64,000 bases of DNA from assembly GCA_015501075.1 (NCBI GenBank), contig JADNYJ010000010.1:472671-536670 (forward strand). The letters run 5' to 3'. The notes below the pieces were generated by a model that was not told where the DNA came from, did no database searches, and saw only the letters and a list, made by a program, of their open reading frames with translations. Source of the DNA: Gymnopilus junonius (taxonomy: Eukaryota > Basidiomycota > Agaricomycetes > Agaricales > Galerinaceae). The position numbers and the translations under genes were made by a program. Of the stretch, positions 44,553-57,355 are shown one piece after another. The first letter of the stretch is position 1. Each line of letters starts with the position of its first letter.

Positions 44553-45224
44553 AAGCAATAACACAATTGTCCCAGAAAGCATGATTACCAAGCATTCTGG
44601 CTAATAAAAATCCCGGCAATTATAGCCACCTCAGTTAAACAGCCAGCAAATGCCTAGCAAGAATGTAAAAATAAAACACAAAGGAATGTAGATCAAATAT
44701 AAAATACAGGAATTACACATTATAGTCATTTACAAACTAAAACTATAGTGCAAGCACACAGAATACAGTACAGCATCACCACAGTGATCAGACTGGCCAG
44801 TTCTAAAAATAGAAAGTACTGGATATGTCCCGCCCAAGCACGCCATTTGCTCTGATTGCAGAAATGTTGAGATGCTGTGTGATGGCCAGGCGTTTCATCA
44901 AGGCCCTCCTAAAAGAACGAAGTTTTACTTATGTAAAAGCATCGTAATGTCGACATCGGACACAGTGGGTCCTGGAGCATTGCTATCCACTCAACCAATG
45001 ACAGTGGATGAGGAATTGATGGGCACACCAGGGGACTGGAGCATAGAGAGTTTTCTAGTAGGCGCCACTCTCTGAGGCATGTTAGTAACACATTAGTAAC
45101 ATGTCAGATATTCCTTCTTAGTGTTATTAACAAGCCGAAAAAAAATTATGTAATATTGATGACATCAATAAATAACTGTTAATAACAATAGTATCTGACA
45201 CTGCCCAAAGGGCCAAATATTATC

Positions 45225-46102
45225 CAGGCTCCTAAAACCAGCCTCTAGTATCGCTCGCAAGAGCTTCATCTGAGAGCGGGATGCATGTGTTTCATCAGAG
45301 AGCAAACATGGTCAAATATTTTGATGTACAAACAAAGCTAAGAGCTCAAGCTCGCGATATAGAGGCTGGCATTTTATAGATTCACGTGATCTGCGTGGCA
45401 ACGTCAAGGTTTTTTTTACAGTGTGACACGCAGGCGTGTCACCAGAACCATGCCCAATTTGGAACTGCTGAATTTCCCCCCTTGTCCACTACAATTAGGA
45501 GGTAAACCCCTTTCCTCATGTCGATTTAGCCATGCCGTTTGTTCAAACAGTTAAAGATAAATACAATTGGCACAATTAGCAATTATGCCACTTGAATAAG
45601 TGAGAAACATGCAAGGTAACCTTCCCATGGTGTTATTGTAATGAGTGCAAGTGAATGGGTTCACCTAATTGTACACAAAAATATGGCTCTCCTGCTCATT
45701 CACACTAGAATTATGGTAACAGTAACAGTAGACACATTATTAAAGAAAACTCACACCTAATTTGCATAAATACAGGGGAAGGAACTTAATACTTGAAAGA
45801 ATTATTGGATTAACAGCCCATAATGCCTCTCCCTTGTCGCTCTGCAGTCGATGATGTTCTCCGTGCCTCCGAGCATGCAAGCATCAATATCGGCGGCCTC
45901 CTGCTGTAAAAAAAACCTTGACGGTTGCCCACGCAGATCACGTGAATCTATAAAATGCCAGCCTCTATATCGCGAGCTTGAGCTCTTAGCTTTGTTTGTA
46001 CATCAAAATATTTGACCGTGTTTGCTCTCTGATGAAACACATGCGTCCCGCTCTCAGATGAAGCTCTTGCGAGCGATACTAGAGGCTGGTTTTAGGAGCC
46101 TG
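45225..46102. mobile_element. 878-bp Mutator-like non-autonomous element
   Basis: Long terminal inverted repeats of 197 bp (45225-45421) and 199 bp (45904-46102), starting CAGGCTCCTAAAACCAGCC and differing at few positions. A perfect 9-bp target duplication AATATTATC flanks it (45216-45224, 46103-46111). Long TIRs with a 9-bp duplication are the mark of Mutator-like elements. The 480-bp interior has no gene but contains a perfect 20-bp palindrome at 45423-45442. It ends 219 bp before the RecQ start codon. Confidence 0.9.
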
Positions 46103-46320
46103 AATATTATCTGACGTTACTGACAGCGGCAAAAAATATCTAACCCAGCCCTAAGTTACTCGGCGATGAGAGCGAACTGTCACATCACCTGCCTTAACCG
46201 TCACAGTAAGGCACTCGCGTTCTTTGATCTGAATCACGCGACAACTCAAAACCCAACACCTCCCAGGGCCAACACTCACTGCTGGGTCCCCCTCATGAAT
46301 GCCCCTCCCTGAATTTAACA

Positions 46321-49300
46321 ATGCCTTATAAAGATGACTCGGGATACGTATCAGAAGACACTATGGAAGCTCTTTTCTCATCTGACGCAGGTCCGTCAAA
46401 TTATGCAAACAAGACGAGAAGGCCTATTGAGCAGAAAGACCTGGATGATTGTATGCGGTATGTACTCGCACTCTCTAAATTTATTTTTGTTTCTGAATTT
46501 CTGAACGTCATTTTACAGGGTTTTGACACAAGGTAATGTCTACCTGACGTTAATTGCTTGAAGTGTGAATTGATATGAGTATGCGTAGTATTCGGACATT
46601 CCAACTATAAGGGAAAGCAGAAGGAAATTGTAGAGGCTGCTTATGGAGGTATGTGGTTCATCTACTTATCTGCATATGCATTTATTTATATTCTCATAGG
46701 TGCAGATATTTTGGTCGTGGCTCCAACGGGCATGGGCAAAGTAGTCTTTGTTGAGTTCTAAATAGGCTCCATCTAATCTGATCTTCTTCAAGAGTCTGTG
46801 CTTTCAGATACCAGCTATAGCAGACAAAGTATGTTCATTCTCCTATTGATAGATGTGATTGAAAAACCTGTATTAGCGAGGTTTAACGATTGTCGTGTCA
46901 CCTCTCCTTGGTAATACTGATATTTCATTCCTTGTTTTTAAATAAGAAGGCTCATAAATGTATACTTTACTAGCCTTGATGCAGAACCGCGAGTCTCTAA
47001 CCATTTCGTTATCATACTCTTTCTGACGCATTCCTCCTTTGCAATAGAACTGGACAACCTACACTTGAAAAACGTCGAAATGGTCTCGCTTTCCTCTCAA
47101 AATGACCTAATTGAGAAACAAGAGGTATTTCTGTCCCTTCATGATGCCGTTTCATGTCATTGATCTATAAAGATTTGCAAAGAGCTACAAGAATATCAAA
47201 CCCGCATTAAGCTTCTATACCGTGAGTACAGTGGCCTGCTCGAGGCCCTGTCTGACGGAACCAAACCCAGTTACTCCGGAGAGGCTCTCCAATCCCGAGT
47301 TCAAGGAAATCTTGGACGTCATCTATTCCAATTATAACCTCAACCGACTTGTAGTAGATGAGGTAAGTATCTTGTTTATGTCAAAGTTTTTTGTGTGCCC
47401 TAAAATGCACTACTATAGGCGCATTGTATTTCGGTCAGTAAATGCACCTAAGCATTTGTGGTTTCCCTTAATAATGAACGCTTAAAGGAATGGGGTCATG
47501 ACTTTCGATCCGAATATCGCAAAATTGGTAACTTTCGTAAAAGCTACCCAGATATTCCTATAATGGCTCTAACTGCCACTGCTACGTCTGCGTGCGCATC
47601 TCTATGGCTTGTTTATATATGTAATTACTCATGATTATCTTGACAGGGTGCAGAAGGATATCATTAGGAACTTGAAGCTGGATGATAAGCACCTCTTCAT
47701 CGCACTGCATCCCTTCAACCGCAAGAATCTTTACTATGAGGTTCATGGTTTTTCGCTGGTCTTCAATATATAGCGTTTGACGTCCCTTGTAGGTTCGATA
47801 CCTTTCAAACCCAGAAAGGTTGAACCAGATGGCAGATGTCTTCGATTTCATTACGACTCTGTACAGAAGACGCGGCAGAGCATCCTCGGGGATTATCTAT
47901 TGTCGGGCCAAAAAAACTTGCGATGAACTTTCATCATATCTTCGAGGTAAGGGCCTAAACGCCAAACCATACCACCGAGGGATACCGTATGTCGATCTTT
48001 TTGCCTCCTGAACTACAGCGGCTAATCCTGTTCTAGATCCGCAACTCTCGACAAAACGTTGAGAGGATGGACTGCGCGGGAAGGTGGTGGTCCAGACGTG
48101 GTTCGTGGTGATGATGACCTCCCTCTAAAATCAATCTGACATCCTTTTTGACGCTTAGGTTGTTGCCACAATTGCATTCGGGCTTGGGATTGATAAGGCT
48201 GATGTCCGGTAATTACTTTCAACTTTTGTTCAAATAGCTGCTCATAACGTAAATATTTGTCAGGTACATCGTCCACTTCGATTTGCCCAAGAGCTTCGAG
48301 GGCAAGTTTTATGCCTTAACTGTGTTATTAATGCCAACTTAAAGCTTTACTCTACAGGCTATTACCAAGAAACTGGTTTGCCACTCCAACTCTTATCACT
48401 TTCTTGCATTAACGGGCTTTTTTTTCAGGACGTGCTGGCCGCGACGGTCATGTAGGCTTACTAAGAATCTTTACCTCTTTAATCACTAAAGCTCTGCATA
48501 TAGCCAGCTAAATGCGTTTTATACTATTGTAAGATATTTCCCTACTTTTAATTAGCCCTTCACATCCATCGTATTTTTTTGCAGCTCGAGAAGACGCTAT
48601 CATATTGAAAAGATTGGTGGGCAACAAGTCGAACCCTAATCGGATTCCAGAGGAAGGAGACGATGGTCCAACTCCTACCCAGAGGGCGACCAGCAGTCTT
48701 GAAGCCGTGAATACTATCTCATTTCTTCTGTGGTCTTCGTGTTTCTTATTTGGTACTTTAGTTAGTTCAGCTTGCAGAAAATCATACCTTGTGTCGCCAT
48801 GTGGTAAGTACCTTGTCTGCACCCCATCAACTTTGTTCATGTCTTGATAGGCCATTTGTCGATACTTCGGCGAGTCAATCGACGAGGAAGACGAGCAAGT
48901 CATTCACTCATATTGCAACAATATGTGTGACGTAAGTATCACCCTGCCCTACTCGTCTTTAGTCTCACTTACCGCCACTGCCAGGTTTGTAAATTTCCAG
49001 AAAAGACGAAATCAAGAATAGCAAAGCTTTCCTCTCGCGAGCAGGCAGTCGCCAATACACCCCCTCTTTGGCAGACAACACATAACGCCCCTGCAGCGCA
49101 AAGCCGCCAAACGAGCTTCAATTCGAACGAACAACGACGCCCAGAAGGTCCATTTGCTGGACAGAAGCGACCAGCGTCCGACTTTACCGACAGTGCACCC
49201 AAGAAGCGAAAAGTAACATCTGTACCTGTACTGGGTAATTCACATGACTTTCTTTATGTATCTCTTGGTACTAACCTGCTTAATAGTGACAAAACCTTTC

Positions 49301-50121
49301 CAATCAGCGTCTCGGTTGTCAAAGCCTTTTAGACCACCGGCATTTATACAGAAGCCTGATACTTCAAAGTCACTGCTTCCTTCTATAGTACCCGCACCTC
49401 AAACCGAGCCTCTTCTGCAAAGGAAAGAACCCATGTCAGCGAACCTATTCAACGAAAGATGACATCAAGGCTCCTTCCACCTCTTCTGGAAACCGCTAGA
49501 GCAGTACTAAAAGTGTTGACATGGATGTTAAAGAACGTAAGGGGCAAGAACTTGGCCTAGGCAATGATGAAACGAACTGATGTCGAGTAGTATCTCCAGA
49601 TGTAGACCTTCCCGATGTCGACCTCTTCTGGGACCCTGAGCATTCTTCCAAAGCTTCTGTGCGTTTTATGTCTCAAGATACTGCTTTGTCGCTAATAATT
49701 TAACAGGCTGTGGATCGTGAAGATTCATTCCAAGGCCTGCGCCGTAGTCTACATAATGTTCTGATCTCAGGACTCGTTGCAGAAGCGTATTGGTCCAAGA
49801 TATGCAAGAGTGACCTAGACGAAAATAGGAGGTAAGTCACTTCAATATACTTCGGAGTATTGCTTCGTTGACGATGTGCGTTGTAGGAATGAAGTTGTCT
49901 TCGAAACTGCCAAGGAGCTGGAATTCATGGCTATCTCCCTCTCAAGTACTCTGGATGGGTATAAGATCCGCATCGAGTCCATACGGAAGGACATCAAAGC
50001 ACTTTCAGATCTCAGCTTATGGGACTCACGCGATTCAGACTTTGAAGATTCGCAAGATATCATTGCCTGTCTGCGTCGACTGGCTTCTTCTCTTCGGAAA
50101 GGTAAGGGAAAGGGTAAATGA
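46321..50121 (+). CDS. RecQ-family DNA helicase, multi-exon
   Basis: ATP-dependent 3'-5' DNA helicase of the RecQ family, with roles in recombination and replication-fork repair. About 18-20 short introns. Motifs in order: [14 protein letters not shown] (motif 0), [17 protein letters not shown] (Walker A, split by an intron at 46740-46793), IVVSPLLALMQNQ-like Ia, [29 protein letters not shown] (DEAH box across two introns), [41 protein letters not shown] and YYQETGRAGRDG. A Zn-binding region follows, with CRYFGE and CNNMCDVCK. The C-terminus is Ser/Pro/Lys-rich with PKKRKV, a likely nuclear signal, and ends in a coiled-coil-like helix and a KGKGKGK tail. There is a 14-nt microexon at 46519-46532 and one GC-AG intron at 48302-48357. 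All conserved blocks are in phase; the region 49460-49690 is the least certain. Confidence 0.88.
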
Positions 50122-50201
50122 GACGACATAACATGAGGCGGGGTATAGTACATGTAATATACACTAATATCATACAGTTTGGGCTCACAGCCCTTGATAA
50201 T

Positions 50202-51458
50202 TCAAACCTTGATATTCCAGATGCGAAGAGCCTCTTCTTTTCTTTCTAGCATGTCGAGTAGCTTGGGATGACCAGAACCTTTGTGCAGGCTGAAAATGGC
50301 AGAGGAGCCAGCGAATGTTTTGCCTTGAAAAAGCTTGAATGAGTAACAACATTGAAGGGCAGAAAGCGGATGGGCTCACCGTTCTCTTCCCCACTTCGAT
50401 TACAAACAACCATGATAGTCTCATGCCCTTCGTTATTGGAATGTAATTTCTTTTCGTCGACAGGAGAACCCAGTGGTTCGTCCGTCCACAGAGGTCGCGT
50501 CCGCGCTGCCCAGTAGTTCAATGTTTGCCAGTCATGGTCCTCTTCAGTTTCTTTTCCGGAATCAAGCCACGCATTCAGTAGGACAAGGACATCCGCTTTC
50601 TTTGAAGCAGCGTAATCTGCAATCTCGTACGGTCCCTCGGATGAGGTCCATGTTTCCGTTTGTGGATTAAGATCCATGCATATTCCGAGGGTAACTGTCC
50701 GGATAGGTGAAGGAAGGACGAAGGTAGCAAAACCATTGCCTATTCCAAACGGGTTTACAGTCGGTCAACGAGAGGGTGTGAAAAAAAAGCGTTTGTACCT
50801 GGTTTAGCCCATGTCAGATCAGTTTCGAACAAATGTGTTTTGCGATATCCTCCAAGCCATTCGCCATTTGGTCCGTAGAGAACCGCACTATTCGCGCCAA
50901 TTTGCTTTATTTCCTTTCCGTCTTCGGTTTTCTGAGGTCCATTCCCGCTCTCTTTCTGGGCTAAAGCTATCTCGTCCAGCTCTGCGAAACCGAGCTTTTC
51001 AGGATAACCTGCCATGACATAGCATTCGAGCTGCTTCGCGAGTTCAGAACAGAATTGGGAAGTGACGCCCGTTTTGGGTTGCTCAAGGTATGGAGCAATG
51101 GCAGCAGAATCTTCGAAGACGTATCCTGACCCGGTACCCGTAAGTATCGTGAATTTATCGATAGAGACCTCTGTTCGATGCACCTGTGAAAGCCATCTCC
51201 GGGAAGCACAGCAAGTCCAGGGATCGTGGCTGGATTCTGCCATCTCTAAACATCAGAGGATAGATATTTCTGTATCGCTAATACTTGCACACTTTCTGCA
51301 AAGATATCGGGCTTTCGCCAGATTCTCTTTAATTTGGCCAATCTGCCCCGCGAGTAGCAAATGTGAATAGTGGGGTTCGTAAGTGGGATATTTTCGACGC
51401 GTACCTTCGGAGATAACTGGACTACTCCAACACGCAAGTCGACATGGGGCCGTGCCAT
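50202..51458 (-). CDS. NTA1: Protein N-terminal asparagine/glutamine amidohydrolase (nitrilase fold)
   Basis: Deamidates N-terminal Asn or Gln, feeding proteins into the N-degron pathway. Nitrilase-superfamily catalytic triad is visible: Glu in LLCFPEMAFTG, Lys in YRKTHLFETD and Cys in LGICMDLNPQ, the last being typical of Nta1. Starts at ATG 51458 with MARPHVDLRVGVVQLSP. Introns follow after LSPK, after YLCRK, after AFTG, after WAKPG and after EENG; all are GT-AG and join in phase. The C-terminus (GKTFAGSSAIFSLHKGSGHP, then LEERKEE-like helix) ends at 50202. The predicted size is about 320 aa, somewhat short of the yeast protein. It is convergent with the RecQ gene (80 bp between stops) and divergent from the RidA gene. 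Confidence 0.88.
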
Positions 51459-51903
51459 AAGCCCTCGAAGGTAAGAATAGATGCGCAGAGACCGCAGAGA
51501 CTGAATGGCGTTCAATTGCCTGAACAATCCTTGTTGGAATGGGTGAGCGCAGGCAAAATAGATTGCTCGCTGTGCACAGCCACTTCACCCTTCGTCTGGT
51601 ATACATCCATGATACATTCCTTGCCAATCCCTTGCAATTTTCTTTTCACCATCACTGCTTACTTTGCTGTCCTTTCGAATCCTGGAAATTTGTGATCAGA
51701 ATGCGAGTCTTGAGACGATAAAATATGTTGTTTGAAATGTGTCTAGTGCTATGTAATAGCACGATAATTCTACGCACCGAGTCACTGCTGTAAAGTCATG
51801 CCCGATATGTTACCTCCGATAATAACCGGACTGCAACCTTATCCTCACTACCTGAAGATTGGTATCAAAATTTGCAAATTAACAACTTCCCTTGCAATTC
51901 GCC

Positions 51904-52323
51904 ATGCCAGAAAGTGCAGAACCAATGCCTACACCGTACGAGATTAAAAAACACAGAACAGCCAACCCCTACGAAGAAAAGTTCGGGTACTCCAGAGCTG
52001 TCCGCAAAGGCCCCTTCGTCTTCGTTTCCGGAACTACATCCATCGACACCACCACCGGCCAAGTGTTGTACCCTAGTTCAGCATACGAGCAAACTCTGAA
52101 AATATTCTTGGAGATCATATCAGCTATTGAACCTTGGAGGAACAAAAGAGGACGTCGTCCGCCTCCGCATGTTCGTGAAGGAAGAAAAAGATGCTGAGGG
52201 TGTGAGTCAGGCATTGAAAGAAGTGTTTGGGCTGGTTGGCCTGCTGCGACGATGGTGTTTGGTCTGGGCTTCGTCAACCCAGATATGAGAGTGGAAATTG
52301 AAGCAGATGCTGTGGTCCTGTAA
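51904..52323 (+). pseudogene. RidA/YjgF-family gene with two frameshifts
   Basis: RidA proteins hydrolyse reactive enamine/imine intermediates of amino-acid metabolism. Start ATG 51904; the first frame gives YEEKFGYSRAVRKGPFVFVS, SGTTSIDTTTGQVLYP and AYEQTLKIFLEIISAI. The frame then moves by +1 near 52127, giving NLGGTKEDVVRLRMFVKEE. Near 52230 it moves back, giving AGWPAATMVFGLGFVN and MRVEIEADAVVL to the stop at 52323. Together the three pieces make a full RidA domain of about 140 aa without an intron. The two shifts restore the original frame, so either the gene is a recent pseudogene or two bases are wrong in the assembly. The short intergenic region shared with NTA1 (445 bp) probably holds both promoters. 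Confidence 0.8.
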
Positions 52324-52556
52324 GGAAACTTTATAAAGAAATCAGAAAGGCCAGTATTCTACATGAATATCATACTATGTACAGGATAAATGATACATTG
52401 TGACAAAAAAGTCCGAAAAGGTGCATAAGAGGAGTCGAATAGATGTGCAGGATGGGGTGGGGAAATACGGGTAATGACAAGAGCAAGTAGTATAGATGAT
52501 GAAGCAACGCGTCGATGGAAGCATAAATGATATCAAGGATGCAAAAAGTAAAATGA

Positions 52557-55166
52557 TTAGTGCACAAGCGTCCGTCCAGATTTTCCTCTAACACGAGAAC
52601 CACTTGCGCCCTCTCCTTCCTTCAAGAGGAGGACACAAAAGCCAGCAATCGCGAATATAACAACGCTGGTGTAAACTGGAATAGATCGATTCATCATTAA
52701 GAGCATCCCTCCGAGCATAGGGGCTATCATTCCACCTCTGCGTTCCAAGATTAGAAAGGTTACAGAGAGAGAGTCCAAAGTAAAGAACTCACATTCGTGA
52801 TAAGGCGGACGCGATGCCGCAAGCTGTACCACGAACTGTTGAACACACGTTAGTGACTGTTCTCGTGTTCGAGCATACTCTTACAAAGACTTACTTTTCG
52901 TAGCGAAAATCTCTGGGGTCCAACCATACAGGACAGCCCACATGGCCTAAAGTTTAAACTTAAGCATCGTGATACCGTAAGGTGCAGAGAAATTTTATCA
53001 CTTACTGTAGCACTCAAACTAATTCCAACCGTACTAGTCCTCACAAGCCAAGTTTCCTTCACAACGACGAACATGATACAGAAAAATCCAGTAAGGAATG
53101 TGCTTCCTGCTAGAGACCATCTACGGCCCAAGCTTGATTCTATGAGATAGGCTCCAAGCTAATCCAGAGACTGTCAACATTTGGAAACCGATAAAACAAG
53201 CATGACGCACAAGAGCACCGGGGCACCCGCCAATAGTGAATATCATGACATCCCACAAACTTTCTTCTAACGTTTGAGGAACTCCAGCGTCAGATCGCGT
53301 TTCCAGCAATTTTGGCAGGTAGACGTTGAACATAGTGTAAGCTGTCGAACAGAAAAAAAAATCAGAACGTGAATACCACGCAGAATGCCCTCAAGGGAGA
53401 GATGTACCCAACGACATGGAAAACCAAGCGGACCATACCAAAACAGTCGTCCTCAACCACTCAGGCGCCAGTACCATTAAAACCCGGTCCCACCACGCCC
53501 GTAAAGGCCTCCTCACCCAACGAGGGAAAACGCGACATACTTTTTCTTCGTAGATAGATGACCGTCGGGATGCTGTGGACAGCCTGCGCCTGGCAGGGCC
53601 TTGGTCCACATGCACATCTTCAGTTGGCGTTGGCGCTACTAATGGTTCCTTAACCGCTGATGCTGCTGCTGGCTCGCGAGGGAAGCTGCCCTCCGCAGGA
53701 GTGATAAAACTGTGCGAACCCTGCATCTGGGTTTCTCCTGTAGAGTCATAGCTTGGTGAGGTCCGCGAACTTTCTTCAGCGTTCGACGTAGTCGGCGGAG
53801 AAGGTTGTCTGTCTTCAATTAGTACCGTCCTTGACGTTGCCCGCATGCGGGGGGCGGCTTTTTGTGCTTCTGTATCCGTTTCCATTGGGCTAAGGTGATC
53901 TCTAACGTCCTCCAACTCTATTGAGAGGTCAGATCCATTGAATTGCGAAATCAATTGTAAAGATTTGATGGCATCATGGGGTCGGCCTGCGTGCACCAGA
54001 TACCGGGGAGATTCGTGAAGGCGGAAAAAGACCATTCTAGCGATAAACATCGATAATGTCTGCAACGAACCATTTCAATGAAGGTTGATCACAAGAAAGG
54101 AAACCAATACGTACAATAAGCCCCAGAATGATGAGGAGATACTTCCATCCTTGATTTTGCACCTCTATATCGCAAGGTATTGTCGTGCCTGCAGGACAAG
54201 AATTTTTAGGTAATACTAAGAGAGCGACTGCAGCGGAGACCACAGCTCCAAGAGAGAAAAAGATTGAGAGAGCAGTGACCAAGTACTGCTTTTCCTTGGG
54301 CAGTTGTTCCAGAAGCAGGGTGCCATCGGTCGGCATGGATCCCTGCGGGTGTAAATAAGGTCAGCAGTTCGACCGAATACCTGTTGAGTTGCTCACCCCA
54401 ACCGAACTTCCAAGGAAGAAAAGCGCGATACATAAGGAGAGGAAAGAATTTGACAAAGATGCCAAAATACCAAAGACTGCCGTGAAGAAGAGCGTTCCAT
54501 TGAATGCCATACTTCTTCCAATGACGTCCGAGCCTGAACCAACTGGCTTGAGTATATTGACAACATCTCTTCAGAGAGCAAATATTTACATGTTCCCCAA
54601 CCAACTGCACCAAGCATCATCCCGGCAAACATGGATGACGAAACACTACCAATGTAGCTGTCAGGTACTACAAAGAAGATATAAAGTGAGTCGTAGGTAA
54701 AGGAGTTTTGGCGCGTAAACATACCAGAATAGTGCTGCTGTATTCGAGGTAGGATAATCGCAATGGCTTGTAACCACATCTGATCAAAAATTTTAGGTAT
54801 TTCGTTAGCTGAATTTCCAAGGCAAACGAACATTGTCTGCCATCCATCCTGTGAAGGTATGAGACAAGAAATATGACACAGGGAGAAAGAACATACCGAA
54901 ACCACATAGTGCTAACAACGTCCACTGATAACTGCCCATTCCTATTCGGTCAATGGTCTTATCCAGCTAGAGTTACAATGCTCAGAATTCATTTCTGGAC
55001 CAAGAGCGTTGCAGGTGTGTCCTCACAGGTGTTCGTCCATCGTGTTCGCTCTCTCCTAACAATTGCTCCTGTTGTTCGTCGTCGTCTTCTTGATTGGGAA
55101 AATAGGCGGAAACCATGGGAGCATTTGACCAGAAGACAGAGGAGCGAGGGTTATTGAAAGAGGACA
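52557..55166 (-). CDS. Major facilitator superfamily transporter
   Basis: Membrane transporter, SV2-like or sugar/phosphate type by layout. Starts at ATG 55166 with an acidic cytoplasmic tail. Exons join in phase: RTP|LDKTIDRIGMGSYQWTLL|ALCGFG-WMADNMWLQ, then DSYIGSVSSSMFAGMMLGAV, SDVIGRSMAFNGTLFFTAV (the TM2-TM3 loop motif) and GSMPTDGTLLLEQLPKEKQY. The first six helices are followed by a cytoplasmic loop of about 190 aa rich in Ser, Pro and Arg. The second half (TTVLVWSAWFSMSLG, YLPKLLETRSDAGVPQ, LSRMGGMIAPMLGGMLLMMN, YTSVVIFAIAGFCVLLL) ends at 52557. Glu, Asp and Arg around the TM1 region fit a proton-coupled carrier, but the substrate cannot be read from sequence. Ten or so introns of 50-60 bp. 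No frameshifts seen. Confidence 0.85.
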
Positions 55167-55758
55167 TAGCATCAAAATGAGCAGCAATATATAAGTTGTA
55201 GATCGCGTAATGGTAATGAGTAAGGGTCTCCTGCTTAAAATAGGTGTCAAAATCACATACCCGATTGGTGAGACGCTTCTCACGCTCGCTTCAACTGTGA
55301 TTTCTCAGTTATGGTCACCCAATCTCAACCCGTTCTCTTCTGAAAAAGAGGCCCAACTACTAGTTTCACCAACCTGCAGGACAACTACCGAAGAGCCGAT
55401 TCGGGGAGCCGAACGGCATTGCTCCTCATGCTTACTAATTGCTCCTTGGATTTGAAAGGCTAAATTTACATAACACTTGTCAATTTTATTTTCGATCACC
55501 TGGGTCCTTGCGTCGCAACTCCAGTGCAATTCTCAAAATGCATCGACTTGGGTACGGCAGTAGGCGGCCCATGATTCATGCTGGCTAGTGAAGACAGTCT
55601 CTTAGGGTGAAATATTGCGGTTAATTTAATTAATGATAGTGATGAAGTCTGCATCTGTCTCCGAGGCAGCTTCTTCCAAGGACCGTGGGTAGCCGAAAAA
55701 AATAGACTCGAAGTTAAGCTGGACTAGTACAAGTACGCCAGTGACAGTAACTCTAGAA

Positions 55759-57334
55759 CTAACCATTCAGTTTGAAATCAATCACCTTGACTGCCGAAGG
55801 TGTCGTCCCGGTGCTGGTAAGCTGGTAAAGAATAGAAAGAAACACCACTCGACAGCCGCGCTCGATCCAAAGTGATCTCTCCAAAAGCCTGCAACCCCGC
55901 CGCTGTACCATCGTAAGCAAGTGTCCAATCTGTCCACCCGCTCGCTTTGCTTGCTGTGACGATGCGTACATATGGAAGGACTACGTAGGCATTGTCAGCG
56001 CTGTCGAGTACAATTTGAGAGCGTCCGACAGCGTTGATCGGGAAAGGTATCTCCATCTTGGTAAACGTGCCATTGGTATGACGGAACAAATGGAATGGCC
56101 TTGCATATTCCGTTCGATTTGCTTCGTAGTTCGTGACGCATTGCGTGAATCGACCTGACAATAGATTTAAGAATTACATTAGATAGAGAATGATCCAGCA
56201 TGTCGAAACTGACCAGGAACGTAAGAGATAATAGCGTGAATCTGTCCCGACGAATCGACAACTTGAGACTCTTGATTCATAAGACCATGGTCAGCATTGA
56301 GAGAGTCGACAATGATTCCGGCGGTATTGACGTTCACGGGATTTGAACCAGACGTTCCGATAAGTGTTCCAGCACTGTTTTTCCAAGTCCTGCCTAACGA
56401 GAGGAGAATGTGGAAGTCAGAAATCAACACCTAGACAAATAAGAGTTGCTGAACCTTTGTCTTGCGAATAGAAGTAAGTCGTGTCATGGTTTGTCAATCC
56501 TCCGCTACTGCAAGAAACCGCGCCATTCTGTTCTCTCCAAGTACCCGTCACATGTGCTGCACCTGATCCATATGTAAACCCATGAATATACAAATTGCGC
56601 GCCGTGCTGGTAGCACCATTTGTTGAAGTGTAGGTTCCAGAAGCTGAGGCCCATGACCCAACATTCGACCAAGAACCCGCATTATACTCCGCTAATTGTG
56701 TTGCACCATTACCAGAAACACCGGACCGGTACACGAATTGAAGGAGATTGTCCGGAGTAACTACGAATTGAGGATATGTGATGGTGCTGCAAAAAGAAGA
56801 ATAACGGAACATTTAGAACAGAATCACCGCTGTACACATGACTCTGACTGACCTTCCAATGTTGAGATTTCCAAGAGTAGTGGTAATCGGCCCAAAGCTA
56901 CTCGCCATCCAGCTTGCACCGCTGGTTGCAAAACCTGCGCGAGAGCTGGTGTAATACACTTGAGTGCTATGACAATCCAACGCGACGTGAATTTTGCCAT
57001 CAGCCGGAGATACCCCAAGCGCAATAACGTTATGAGAATCGTTGGTGGACAGTTGGTGAGGCAGCTGCAGTGTTGACCAGCTGCCCGACGGTAGCTGTCG
57101 CCTGGCGAGCATGGCGAACCTCGAGGAGGTGTACCAGCCAGCGTATTGCCAGTTCCCGTAGGTCAACACACCGGACAATTGGAAGGAGTTGACGTTGACA
57201 ACGCCATCGTAAGAGACAAAGAAGACGCCATTTGGGTCGAGTTGAGTGTTGGAGATGAAAGAAACACTAGGAGCAGCTCTGCAAGCCGCGGTCAAGATGC
57301 CAATGAATGCCGCAGAGAGTAATGCGAAGAACAT
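55759..57334 (-). CDS. Secreted BNR_4-repeat family protein
   Basis: Begins at ATG 57334 with a signal peptide (MFFALLSAAFIGILTAACRA). Then come beta-propeller-like blades: VSFISNTQLDPNGVFFVSYDG, SHNVIALGVSPADGKIHVALD, TYPQFVVTPDNLLQFVYRSG, NHDTTYFYSQDKG, NADHGLMNQESQVVDSSGQIH and RSQIVLDSADNAYVVLPY. The HNVIALGV...HVALD pattern and overall length (about 450 aa) fit the BNR_4 family, some of whose relatives act on polysaccharides. Four short introns. The end is uncertain: the main frame stops at 55778, but a +1 frame from about 55850 gives STGTTPSAVKVIDFKLNG, which suits the family better, so there may be a one-base lesion. Likely extracellular; exact activity unknown. Confidence 0.72.
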
Positions 57335-57355
57335 TGTGCGCCAGGGAACTTCCAA

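Noticed and set aside
44872..45075. 67-codon plus-strand ORF
   Set aside because: No homology, no splice or start context, lies in repeat-rich AT-rich sequence.
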